From positions 1-36,929 of the forward strand of contig SVKA01000018.1 of assembly GCA_015068725.1 (NCBI GenBank): a stretch of DNA of 36,929 nt, read 5' to 3'. A program made the position numbers and the translations under genes. This stretch comes from Oscillospiraceae bacterium. GTDB taxonomy: Bacteria > Bacillota > Clostridia > UBA1381 > UMGS1253. Shown here in pieces: positions 1 through 6,590 of the stretch; position 1 is the stretch's first letter, and each line of letters opens with the position of its first letter. The notes under the pieces are model-generated. The model searched no databases. It saw nothing but the letters and a program-made list of their open reading frames with translations, and had not been told where the DNA came from.

Positions 1-156
1 CCTGTAACGGGATATACAAAAATCAAAGCTGTTGTTGTAAAGGACGGCGAATATATGTCAGAGGTTGTTGAGCATACATACAATGTAGTTTATGATAAGC
101 CGGCAAAACCTACTGTAACACTTCCGTGCTTGAAGAATTTTGGTATGGGAATATAA
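1..156 (+). CDS. C-terminal fragment of a chitobiase-type repeat protein (5' end outside window)
   Basis: An open frame enters from the left edge and stops with TAA at 154-156. It reads GYTKIKAVVVKDG, then SEVVEHTYNV, which resembles the end of the CHB_HEX_C (chitobiase/beta-hexosaminidase C-terminal) beta-sandwich repeat common in large secreted Clostridia surface proteins. A Pro/Thr linker (KPAKPTVTLP) follows. The last ten or so residues (CLKNFGMGI) do not fit either pattern and are read out of frame through the start of the next gene, so the natural C-terminus was probably lost at about 121-126. The upstream part is not visible, so the main function of the protein is unknown. Confidence 0.55.
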   Translation, partial: PVTGYTKIKAVVVKDGEYMSEVVEHTYNVVYDKPAKPTVTLPCLKNFGMGI

Positions 157-404
157 ATCCAATGGAAAGACCGTTTCAGAGCCAAAGAAAGTTTGACAAG
201 GCATTCAAGTTGTTGACAAAAAATGAAGAAGAATTACTTAAAAATCTAAATGAGCAGAAAAAAGAATCATTTAATAAAGTTAAAGCATGCTACGATGAAA
301 TGATACAAATAACAGAATGCCAAACCTTTATAAAAGGATTCAAGTTAGGAGCAAGGTTCTTTATAGAATGCTTCGAAAATGATGCCGACATATTCGATGA
401 ATGA
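126..404 (+). CDS. DUF6809-like small protein, start region missing or GTG
   Basis: A 92-residue soluble, charged protein. The pattern LEEFWYGNINPMERPF near the N-terminus, a Lys/Glu-rich middle helix, and FIKGFKLGARFFIE near the C-terminus match what I know of the DUF6809 family, small Clostridia proteins of unknown role often found in phage-like or integrated regions. The first in-frame start is a GTG at 126 with no ribosome binding site, because the bases just upstream still encode the preceding repeat protein. The family normally starts one or a few residues earlier. Gene and neighbour therefore look joined at a deletion point, and expression as drawn is doubtful. A terminator overlaps its 3' end. 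Confidence 0.55.
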   Translation: MLEEFWYGNINPMERPFQSQRKFDKAFKLLTKNEEELLKNLNEQKKESFNKVKACYDEMIQITECQTFIKGFKLGARFFIECFENDADIFDE

Positions 405-427
405 AATTCGAGTATGTCGGTATTTTT
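385..427 (+). terminator. Rho-independent terminator after the DUF6809 gene
   Basis: CCGACATATTCGA (385-397) pairs with TCGAGTATGTCGG (408-420) with one G-T wobble, followed by TATTTTTA. The left arm lies inside the last codons of the DUF6809 gene. Confidence 0.75.
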
Positions 428-452
428 ATGTCCAAAATGAAAGGATAAGATT

Positions 453-1000
453 ATGAAAAAGAAAATAATTAGTATGGCATTGGCAACGACCTTGTTGCTA
501 ACAACAACTGCATCAGCGGCACCTTGGCAATGGCATCGGAATGAACTGATATACGATAGCGAAATCGAGTTCTACGGAAATGTAACCTTAATCTTCGCAT
601 CGGATGGCGGAAGCTTTATTAAGCCAATAACTAAAAGATACGGTGAAAGAATTAGCCTCGAAAGTTACATCCCTACAAAATTCGGTACACATTTGCAGGA
701 TGGTTCACTGACCCACGAACAAAGCAAAATCAGGTAATAACATTTAAATTTACAAAGCCTGATGTCCTCTATGCGAAATGGGAAAAGAATCCGGAAGAAC
801 CCGTAAATCCGAATGACGAAATTATGAGCAAGGATATCTGCTACCTCACAGACGAGGAAACAAAAATGCGAAATAAACTTATAGAAGAAAAAAATAAAAC
901 CTACATCGAAGGCTTTGGCTATGTAGCACCAAACAAAACAAAAACCATAATCGTAGACTCAGATGGTGACATAAATAAAATGGTCGGTTCAATGGAATAG
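453..1000 (+). pseudogene. Secreted InlB B-repeat (Flg_new) protein, frameshifted
   Basis: The gene starts at ATG 453 behind AAAGGATAAG and opens with a signal peptide (MKKKIISMALATTLLLTTT, then ASA|AP). The mature part begins an InlB B-repeat / Listeria-Bacteroides repeat: VTLIFASDGGSF and a YIPTKFG strand. The frame breaks near 685 and stops at 737. If one base is added at 685-686 the reading becomes FGYTFAGWFTD, the canonical end of the repeat, and continues through VITFKFTKPDVLYAKWEKN and a hydrophilic tail to TAG at 1000. The repaired product would be about 182 residues. A one-base deletion in a decaying gene is the simplest reading; a sequencing error is possible. Neighbours are also damaged accessory genes. 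Confidence 0.75.
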
Positions 1001-1016
1001 AATATTGGAACAGAAA

Positions 1017-1056
1017 AATCCCTGCCAACATAGAATTGGCGGGGATTCTGCTTTTT
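1017..1056 (+). terminator. Rho-independent terminator after the InlB-repeat pseudogene
   Basis: AATCCCTGCCA (1017-1027) pairs with TGGCGGGGATT (1037-1047) with one wobble, followed by CTGCTTTTT. Confidence 0.75.
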
Positions 1057-1133
1057 AGCCGTTTGTTTAGTTCCAATCGAACCGTACATCGTTTGCATAG
1101 TTTCTGTTCGACTGTACGGACTATGGGTGTAAT

Positions 1134-1322
1134 ATGCACAAATATTATGGGGGTCAGAGATTTATAACGAATCTGTGTCTGCTGATAGAAAAAATCATAA
1201 TTCACGAGGATGAATATGGACTCCGACTTGAAATACGAATGAAAGCACCATTCCTTGAAAAGAGCTATACGGATGAAATCGGTATGATATACGAGGACGA
1301 TTACGAGGAAGTATCAGCCTGA
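1134..1322 (+). CDS. Small orphan ORF, possibly a recombinase C-terminal remnant
   Basis: A 62-residue open frame without a convincing ribosome binding site (GGGTGTAAT precedes the ATG). The segment LIEKIIIHEDEYGLRLEIRM weakly resembles the last strand-turn-strand of large serine recombinases, where a hydrophobic helix is followed by a HE or HP turn and a basic beta strand. The remaining Asp/Glu-rich tail is not recognised. It stops about 55 bp before the 3' end of the tRNA-Leu gene, a usual place for integrated elements. The frame upstream is closed by a TAG at 1098. It may be a gene remnant rather than a functional gene; the family link is a guess. Confidence 0.3.
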   Translation: MHKYYGGQRFITNLCLLIEKIIIHEDEYGLRLEIRMKAPFLEKSYTDEIGMIYEDDYEEVSA

Positions 1323-1338
1323 CATATAACAGGCACGA

Positions 1339-1372
1339 AAAAAGCTTACAGTTGAAATCCTGTAAGCTTTTT
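1339..1372. terminator. Bidirectional terminator for the tRNA operon
   Basis: AAAAAGCTTACAG (1339-1351) and CTGTAAGCTTTTT (1360-1372) form a perfect 13-bp stem with an 8-nt loop. On the minus strand it lies just after tRNA-Leu and ends in a T run, so it probably terminates the tRNA transcript. It can also act on the plus strand. Confidence 0.85.
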
Positions 1373-1377
1373 GTCGG

Positions 1378-1461
1378 TGGTGCACCTGAAAGGACTTGAA
1401 CCTTCACGTCGGGGACACTAGATCCTAAGTCTAGCGCGTCTGCCAATTCCGCCACAGGTGC
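1378..1461 (-). tRNA. tRNA-Leu (anticodon UAG)
   Basis: On the minus strand the acceptor arm GCACCTG pairs with CAGGTGC, followed by A and an encoded CCA (TGG at 1378-1380 on the plus strand). The anticodon stem CTAGA/TCTAG holds loop CTTAGGA, giving anticodon TAG, which reads CUA. The long variable arm and 84-nt length fit a class II tRNA-Leu. It is the second gene of an operon behind tRNA-Pro. Confidence 0.95.
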
Positions 1462-1475
1462 GTTTTTATAAAAAG

Positions 1476-1552
1476 TGGTCGGGATTGAGGGATTCGAACC
1501 CCCGGCCCCATGGTCCCAAACCATGTGCGCTACCAAACTGCGCTAAATCCCG
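1476..1552 (-). tRNA. tRNA-Pro (anticodon UGG)
   Basis: On the minus strand the acceptor arm CGGGATT pairs with AATCCCG, followed by ACCA. The anticodon stem CATGG/CCATG holds loop TTTGGGA, anticodon TGG. The T arm contains GGTTCGAATCC. Length 77 nt with encoded CCA. It lies 14 bp ahead of tRNA-Leu in the same transcript. Confidence 0.95.
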
Positions 1553-1572
1553 AAAAAATAAGTTACTAAGAT

Positions 1573-1601
1573 ATTATACGGCAAAAATTATTTTATGTCA
1601 A
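1573..1601 (-). promoter_or_regulatory. Consensus sigma-A promoter of the tRNA operon
   Basis: Reading the minus strand: -35 TTGACA (1601-1596), a 17-bp spacer, and -10 TATAAT (1578-1573). Both hexamers are perfect. Transcription would start about 13 bp before tRNA-Pro. Confidence 0.92.
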
Positions 1602-1623
1602 GAGTTTTTTGAGAAATTTTTCA

Positions 1624-1664
1624 TAAAAAATAAGAGAGTTATAATCAGGAGCCAACTCTCTTAT
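1624..1664 (-). terminator. Terminator after cwlD
   Basis: ATAAGAGAGTT (1630-1640) pairs with AACTCTCTTAT (1654-1664). On the minus strand the stem is followed by a run of T, just beyond the cwlD stop codon. Confidence 0.85.
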
Positions 1665-1675
1665 CGGGCTAAAAA

Positions 1676-2389
1676 TTAAAGTTCGTTATAGTATGCTTCG
1701 ATTCCTTTATAAATTGCCCATGCAATTTTTGACTGATATTCGTCTGTTTTAAGAAGCGTAAGCTCATTTTCGTTTGAAAGAAAGCCGCACTCAACTATCA
1801 CCGATGGAATTGGGGCGTTTTTTAATAAGTAGATGTTCCCATCGGTTTTTGCCTCTTGACGCTTATTGTCAGGGTCAAGATTGTTTTTTAGCTGTGTTTG
1901 TATACATTTGGCAAGAAGCTTTGCATTTTCATTTGAATCGTCGTACACAACCTGCGCTCCGTAATATTTTGACTGGGAAAATTGGTTCATATGTATACTG
2001 CAAAAAATATCTGCGCCCATACTTTTCTGTATTTCTCTGCGTTTTTTCATATCACTGTTTTTTTTCTGAGCGATAGTTTTGCACTCGAGTGAATGGATTC
2101 CCTGCTCGGTTGTGCGTGTCATAATGGTTTTTATATCTGCCTGTGACAAAAGATTGTTAAGCTTTTCGGCTACCTGTAAATTGAGCGTAGCTTCGCATGT
2201 GCCGTCAGACGCTACTGCACCACCATCAGGCTCGCCATGACCTGCATCTATAATTACAAGCTTTCCAAAAGATGCGTTTTCAGATGTGGGGGTAGAAATG
2301 CTCCCAAATGCAAGTGTTACAATGATTGTGGTACATAAAAAAATTATACTCAGTAAAAATATGCTGCTTTTTTTCAAAAAAACTATCAC
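1676..2389 (-). CDS. cwlD: N-acetylmuramoyl-L-alanine amidase, CwlD-type
   Basis: A 237-residue Amidase_3 protein with an N-terminal signal or anchor helix (residues 8-30). The zinc ligands of the family are visible: IDAGHGEPDGG with H51, E66 in the following helix, H133 in CSIHMN, and the catalytic E200 in VIVECGFLSN. Such enzymes cut the amide between muramic acid and the stem peptide. Small membrane-anchored versions of this length in Clostridia are usually CwlD, which with PdaA makes muramic-delta-lactam in the spore cortex. The start is GTG (2389), chosen because a GGAGAGGAG site precedes it by about 9 bases. It is a single-gene unit with its own terminator. The amidase assignment is strong; the sporulation role is an inference. 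Confidence 0.85.
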   Translation of the reverse strand: MIVFLKKSSIFLLSIIFLCTTIIVTLAFGSISTPTSENASFGKLVIIDAGHGEPDGGAVASDGTCEATLNLQVAEKLNNLLSQADIKTIMTRTTEQGIHSLECKTIAQKKNSDMKKRREIQKSMGADIFCSIHMNQFSQSKYYGAQVVYDDSNENAKLLAKCIQTQLKNNLDPDNKRQEAKTDGNIYLLKNAPIPSVIVECGFLSNENELTLLKTDEYQSKIAWAIYKGIEAYYNEL

Positions 2390-2463
2390 GCCAATTCACT
2401 CCTCTCCGTTTTAATGTTTATGCACCTTCGACGCAGGAGTTGCCTGTATAAAAAAATAAACAT

Positions 2464-2502
2464 AAAAAACGGATGCAATTCAAAAAAGATTTACATCCGT
2501 TT
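2464..2502 (-). terminator. Terminator after the GH130 gene
   Basis: AAACGGATG (2467-2475) pairs with CATCCGTTT (2494-2502); on the minus strand the stem is followed by a T-rich tract. Confidence 0.8.
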
Positions 2503-2518
2503 AATATTAGTTTATATT

Positions 2519-3565
2519 TTACTCGTCGTCGCCGTTAAGGCAAAGGTCTACCAATTCCGAAACAGTTGTTTCAGCAAGGCATGTAACAGTATCTGATGCA
2601 CCGTAGTATATTTTAAGTACATCGTTATCCTCTTTAATGCATGCGCATGGGAATATAACATTCTCTCTCATGCCGTTCTCAATTTCACGTCCTACCTCAG
2701 GTGCGATAAGCGGCTTTTTATATATTCCAAGAACCTTTGACGGATCTTCTAAATCTACAAGCATAACGCCTGCGCAGTAACGCTTTTGCCACTTTGGCTC
2801 CCAACCGTTTTTGCCTCTTGTTGTGTCAAGGTCAACACCGTGTGTTATCAAAAGCCAGCCTTTGTCAGTTTTGATAGGAGGTGCAGCAGGACCAATTTTG
2901 TCGTTTGTGTACGGGAAGTCCTCAACAGCAGCCAAAAGCTTGCTTTCGCCCCAGAACTTTAAGTCAGGTGAGTACGAAATCCAAATATCAAAACGGTCAT
3001 GGCCCCAACCCATTCTCTTTGCAACTTCGGCTCTTCCGTAAACGGGGAAAGGTCTTTCAAGACGCACATACATACCATTGATTTTTTCAGGGAAGAGTAC
3101 CATATTTCTGTTATCAGGAACAGATAATGATAAAACCTCCAAATCCTCAAAGTCGCCTATGATTCTGCCGATACCACCACGAAGACCATGGTTTGTATCC
3201 ATAGCAAAGCAGATATAAAGCTCGCCTTCGATTTCGGTAATTCTCGGGTCATAAATTCTTGTAACCTCGTCGCTCTTTAGCTTGATTGCAGCTTCGAACG
3301 GCTTTGGACGAACGTTCCAGTGGATACCGTCATCACTGTCAGCTATACCGAGCACACTGCTGTCGCCCGGCTTGTAGGTGTGTAATTCCCAGTCCCAGTT
3401 ATAGTCGTTTCTAAACAGCATTATGTACTTGCCGTTACGCTTGATAACTGCAGCGTTATAAACTGCCTCGGAGATATACGGGATATCCTCAGGTGTAAGA
3501 ATGGGATTGTTTTCGTATCTTCTGATACATTTTGCCGATGTCAGCGGCGGATTTAACTTTGGCAT
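2519..3565 (-). CDS. Glycoside hydrolase family 130 beta-mannoside phosphorylase-like enzyme
   Basis: A 348-residue cytoplasmic five-bladed beta-propeller enzyme. Family marks: YENNPILTPEDIPY at 17-30, the YDPRIT block with the proposed catalytic Asp at D106, NMVLFPEKINGMYVRLERP at about 154-172, and the phosphate-site basic residues. GH130 enzymes phosphorolyse beta-1,2- or beta-1,4-mannosides to mannose 1-phosphate and a shortened sugar; some members are hydrolases. The substrate cannot be read from sequence alone. The absence of a signal peptide fits use on imported oligosaccharides. The start ATG 3565 follows AAGGAGCGA. The gene is transcribed divergently from an AraC regulator (3735), which probably controls it. 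No mannoside transporter or epimerase is present in this window. Confidence 0.88.
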   Translation of the reverse strand: MPKLNPPLTSAKCIRRYENNPILTPEDIPYISEAVYNAAVIKRNGKYIMLFRNDYNWDWELHTYKPGDSSVLGIADSDDGIHWNVRPKPFEAAIKLKSDEVTRIYDPRITEIEGELYICFAMDTNHGLRGGIGRIIGDFEDLEVLSLSVPDNRNMVLFPEKINGMYVRLERPFPVYGRAEVAKRMGWGHDRFDIWISYSPDLKFWGESKLLAAVEDFPYTNDKIGPAAPPIKTDKGWLLITHGVDLDTTRGKNGWEPKWQKRYCAGVMLVDLEDPSKVLGIYKKPLIAPEVGREIENGMRENVIFPCACIKEDNDVLKIYYGASDTVTCLAETTVSELVDLCLNGDDE

Positions 3566-3628
3566 AAAAATCGCTCCTTATATGTTATTTTACTTCTATA
3601 ACAATAATATATCACGTTGCGGCGATAA

Positions 3629-3685
3629 ACAAAAGTGCTTTTTAGGACATTTTGACACAGTGCGTGTCCCAAAAAGACAAAAGTG
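3629..3685. promoter_or_regulatory. Candidate operator between the GH130 and AraC genes
   Basis: Two signals overlap. CTTTTTAGGACA (3638-3649) and TGTCCCAAAAAG (3665-3676) are arms of an imperfect palindrome with a 15-bp centre that itself holds GACAC/GTGTC. ACAAAAGTG occurs as a direct repeat at 3629-3637 and 3677-3685, the second copy ending 2 bp before the AraC -35 box. Placement and repeat form fit an AraC-type binding site; binding is inferred. Confidence 0.5.
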
Positions 3686-3687
3686 TA

Positions 3688-3716
3688 TTGACTAAAAAAG
3701 AGTTGATGACTATAAT
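3688..3716 (+). promoter_or_regulatory. Promoter of the AraC gene at 3735
   Basis: -35 TTGACT (3688-3693), 17-bp spacer, -10 TATAAT (3711-3716). The predicted start at about 3723 falls in the GGAGGG ribosome binding site, so the 5' leader would be very short. Confidence 0.75.
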
Positions 3717-3734
3717 ATTATTGGAGGGATAAAA

Positions 3735-4592
3735 ATGGATAAAATAACTGTCGAGCCAAGTGAACTGATAATAAAAACGCATTGTTTCAGAATTTGCATA
3801 GAAAGTGCAAGCTATGAACCGCCAAGAATCCCGTGGGTTGTTGAAAAACACAGTCATAACAGCTATGAGATGCATTTTATTACCAAGGGCAAGGGAACGC
3901 TTTTGCTTGACAATGAAAGATACGAGCTTGAAAAGGGTATTTTCTATATCACAGGGCCATCTGTATTTCACAGTCAGATTTCCGACGATAATAATCCGAT
4001 GGAGGAATACGGCATAAACATAACTATCAGGCAAATCAAAGACGATATAGCCTCCGATGTAGATGCTCTTTTGAAAAAAATATGTGAAAATCCGTTTTTT
4101 ATAGCATCAGATGATTTCGGCGCTGCGGCGTGGTGCGGTTGCATATTAGAGGATATACTAAACGTCGAAGCTGCTGCCGATGAGTGTATAAAGGCTCTTA
4201 CGACTGCACTTCTTATTTCTGTGGGACGCAAGATTTCGGGCGCACATACAAAAATCAGGAAAACAAATAACAACAGACCGAATATGATGCGCGTTCTCGA
4301 TCTGTGTTTAAGAAAATTTACCACCAATATTTCGGCAAGTGAGGTTGCAAGCAGTATGTTTATAAGTAGGCGTCATCTTAGTCGTATTATGAATGAGGTA
4401 TACGGCATGAGCTTTTCAAAAAAGATAGCATCCATGCGCGTGTCATATGCAAAGGAGCTTTTAAAAAGTTCGACTCTCAGCATACAGCAAATCGCAGAAA
4501 AGTCGGGGTTTTCATCGTCGCAGATATTTTGCAAAACGTTTAAAAAAATTACCGGTATAACTCCACGAGAATATAAAAAAAGCTGTTCATAA
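3735..4592 (+). CDS. AraC family regulator of the GH130 gene
   Basis: A 285-residue protein with an N-terminal cupin sensor domain (about 15-120; EKHSHNSYEMHFITKGKG is the usual ligand-fold motif) and a C-terminal AraC DNA-binding domain (about 195-283) with two helix-turn-helix units. The second carries the family signature IAEKSGFSSSQIFCKTFKK then TGITPREYK. The start ATG has a GGAGGG site 7 bases upstream. It is divergent from the GH130 phosphorylase gene with 169 bp between them, so it most likely activates that gene in response to a sugar bound by the cupin. A promoter and repeat sites lie in the gap. The ligand is unknown. Confidence 0.9.
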   Translation: MDKITVEPSELIIKTHCFRICIESASYEPPRIPWVVEKHSHNSYEMHFITKGKGTLLLDNERYELEKGIFYITGPSVFHSQISDDNNPMEEYGINITIRQIKDDIASDVDALLKKICENPFFIASDDFGAAAWCGCILEDILNVEAAADECIKALTTALLISVGRKISGAHTKIRKTNNNRPNMMRVLDLCLRKFTTNISASEVASSMFISRRHLSRIMNEVYGMSFSKKIASMRVSYAKELLKSSTLSIQQIAEKSGFSSSQIFCKTFKKITGITPREYKKSCS

Positions 4593-4640
4593 TGAACAGC
4601 TCGGATTATTGAAAAACCTTATCTTTTGATAGGATTTTTT
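4581..4640. terminator. Two tandem terminator hairpins between convergent AraC genes
   Basis: Hairpin one: AGCTGTTCA (4581-4589) pairs with TGAACAGCT (4593-4601); the TAA stop of the upstream AraC gene sits in its loop. Hairpin two: 4612-4623 pairs with 4628-4639 with one mismatch and is flanked by A and T runs, so it can act in both directions for the converging genes. Confidence 0.75.
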
Positions 4641-5460
4641 ATTTTGTATTATTCATTTTTCTATACTCCGACGGAGATATGCCAACAAGTTTTTTAAACA
4701 ATTTTGAAAAATGATAAACATCCTTTAAACCTATGGAATTTGCTATATTTTTAAAATCAACTCCCATAGCTATTAACGCTTTAGCTTTTTTAATTCTATA
4801 TTCTGTTAAAAATTCATTAGGTGTTTTTCCTGTTTCTTTTTTAAATATTCTGTAAAAGTATGTGCGGTCAAGTCCCAACTGACTTGAAATATTATTAACA
4901 TTAATTCCCCGTCCGTAATTATATTCAATGTATGCAATTGCATTTTGCACATGATTTTTATTAGAGGGTGCATATCTTTCTGTATAGGTCGCCTTATCTA
5001 TATGAGATAAACATTCAAGTATGCAAGAAACAAGCCTTAACTGGGAACACGTTTCTTTATTTTCATCAATATATTTAAGACAATCTGTAACACTTACAAG
5101 AAAAGCTTTGTCAACATTGTTTATTACAAGCCTGCTGTGTGATATGCCAATATTATTATAATATTTGTGTGCACTTTTTCCGCCAAAAACAATCCAGCAA
5201 AATTCCCACGGATTGTCTTTGTTTGCATAATAAGAAACCAAATCGTCAGGATAAATTGCAAAAATATCGCCTTTTTTGAGAATATATTTATGACCGTCTA
5301 CTTCATAATACCCCTCACCCGAAACAATATAGTGAAGAATATATTTTTTTCTTACTCCCGGGCCATCTGAAAAATCGCCCTGGCATTTCTCATAACCACA
5401 ACCAAACAAACTCAGTTCGTCCTCTTGATTATAATATGGATTGTAAAATATTCTTTTCAT
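4639..5460 (-). CDS. AraC family regulator of the deoxy-sugar operon
   Basis: A 273-residue protein. Residues about 15-110 form an AraC-type cupin (KKYILHYIVSGEGYYEV, then LKKGDIFAIYPDD). Residues about 170-270 form the paired helix-turn-helix domain (VNNISSQLGLDRTYFYRIFK, TGKTPNEFL, and the final block GISPSEYRK). It is divergent from the isomerase-aldolase-mutarotase operon starting at 5615, with 154 bp between. A pair of direct repeats lies in that gap, so it is the likely activator of the operon. It converges on the other AraC gene; the two share only the general family pattern and are not a recent duplication. The effector sugar is not known. Confidence 0.9.
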   Translation of the reverse strand: MKRIFYNPYYNQEDELSLFGCGYEKCQGDFSDGPGVRKKYILHYIVSGEGYYEVDGHKYILKKGDIFAIYPDDLVSYYANKDNPWEFCWIVFGGKSAHKYYNNIGISHSRLVINNVDKAFLVSVTDCLKYIDENKETCSQLRLVSCILECLSHIDKATYTERYAPSNKNHVQNAIAYIEYNYGRGINVNNISSQLGLDRTYFYRIFKKETGKTPNEFLTEYRIKKAKALIAMGVDFKNIANSIGLKDVYHFSKLFKKLVGISPSEYRKMNNTK

Positions 5461-5516
5461 ATCAACATCTTCTCTCTGTTATCCCTTATAATTATTCTAA
5501 CATTAAAACCGACTAA

Positions 5517-5582
5517 AAGCAACAAATATGCAAAAATAAGCAACATATTTATATTTATGTGCATAATAGCGTTTGATATAAT
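5517..5582 (+). promoter_or_regulatory. AraC-type direct repeats and -10 box before the sugar operon
   Basis: AAGCAACA occurs at 5517-5524 and again at 5538-5545, a 21-bp period equal to two helical turns, as expected for AraC half-sites bound on one DNA face. A -10 box TATAAT lies at 5577-5582, but no good -35 hexamer stands 17 bp upstream, which suits an activator-dependent promoter. The ribosome binding site AAAAGGAGAGG precedes ATG 5615. Confidence 0.6.
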
Positions 5583-5614
5583 GTACTCAAAAGAACAAAA
5601 AAGGAGAGGATATA

Positions 5615-6589
5615 ATGAATATAAAATATTCAGTATTTATTTCAAATGTGGCTTCTTGTAATGACAGATATTGCAGCGCCTATGGGCGAAAATTTTCAAT
5701 TGAGGAAATGTTTGCAAGGGTTAAAAGCATTCCAAGCATCAGCGGGGTTGATATTGTTTTAACCGAGGAATTTAAAAAAAATCTTGCTGTGGTAAAAAAA
5801 TGTTTAAAAGAAACAGGCCTTACCCTTGCTTCCGTTGCAGTTGACACTTTTGCCAATCCTATTTATCAAAAAGGAAGCTTTGCCGCAATTGATGAAAATG
5901 TGCGTCAAAAAGCAATAGAGGACGCCAAATTTGCTATTGATTTTGCGTCCGAGCTTGGATGTAAAATAGTAACGCTTTGGCCTGGACAGGATGGTTATGA
6001 CTATATGTTTGCAGCAGACTATATAAAAGAGAGAAAACTTTTTTCAGATGCCGTAAAAGAACTTTGCGAGTACAACAAAAACATTGATATAACTCTTGAA
6101 TATAAGCTGAAAGAGCCAAGAACCCATTCATATATAAGCACCGTTGGAACTACATTGATGATGCTTAATGATATAAACTGCGATAACGCCGGAATAGCTC
6201 TCGATTATGGCCACGCTGTTTTAGGATACGAAAATCCTGCCGAATCTGTTGCAATGTGCAAAATGTATGGTGATAGATTAAGACACATACATATCAATGA
6301 TAACTACGGCGTATGGGATGACGATATGATTGTGGCAAATGTGCATACAATTGCTTATCTTGAATTTTTATATTGGCTCAAGAAAACAGATTATAAAGGA
6401 TATATAACCTTCGACCAGTTCCCTTACAGAGAGGACGGAAGAGACGCCGTTTCGGAAAGTGCCGAGTGGATGAGCTATCTTATAGAGCTTATTGATAATG
6501 CAGATTCAAAAGAAATTGAAAAGGTTATCGCAAGCGGCAGCCCCATCGAGGCAAGCAAACTTATAAGAAAAATACTGAAAGGAAATTGA
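5615..6589 (+). CDS. Xylose isomerase-like TIM-barrel sugar isomerase/epimerase
   Basis: A 324-residue cytoplasmic protein of the AP_endonuc_2 / xylose isomerase-like TIM-barrel superfamily. Likely metal ligands stand at strand ends: E162 in TLEYK, D197 and H200 in ALDYGH, H226 or nearby in RHIHINDNYG, and D267 in TFDQFP. Members isomerise or epimerise free or phosphorylated sugars using a divalent metal. It is the first gene of an operon with a class II aldolase (1 bp downstream) and a FucU-type mutarotase. By context it could turn an aldose such as L-fucose or L-rhamnose into the ketose, replacing the much larger FucI or standard RhaA. The exact reaction is inferred, not shown. Confidence 0.8.
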   Translation: MNIKYSVFISNVASCNDRYCSAYGRKFSIEEMFARVKSIPSISGVDIVLTEEFKKNLAVVKKCLKETGLTLASVAVDTFANPIYQKGSFAAIDENVRQKAIEDAKFAIDFASELGCKIVTLWPGQDGYDYMFAADYIKERKLFSDAVKELCEYNKNIDITLEYKLKEPRTHSYISTVGTTLMMLNDINCDNAGIALDYGHAVLGYENPAESVAMCKMYGDRLRHIHINDNYGVWDDDMIVANVHTIAYLEFLYWLKKTDYKGYITFDQFPYREDGRDAVSESAEWMSYLIELIDNADSKEIEKVIASGSPIEASKLIRKILKGN

Positions 6590-6590
6590 C

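Noticed and set aside
1195-1536. Open frame on the minus strand through the tRNA genes
   Set aside because: It is a by-product of the two tRNA sequences and includes both.
2414-2596. Small open frame on the plus strand between cwlD and GH130
   Set aside because: It runs through a terminator and into the end of the GH130 gene, with no start site.
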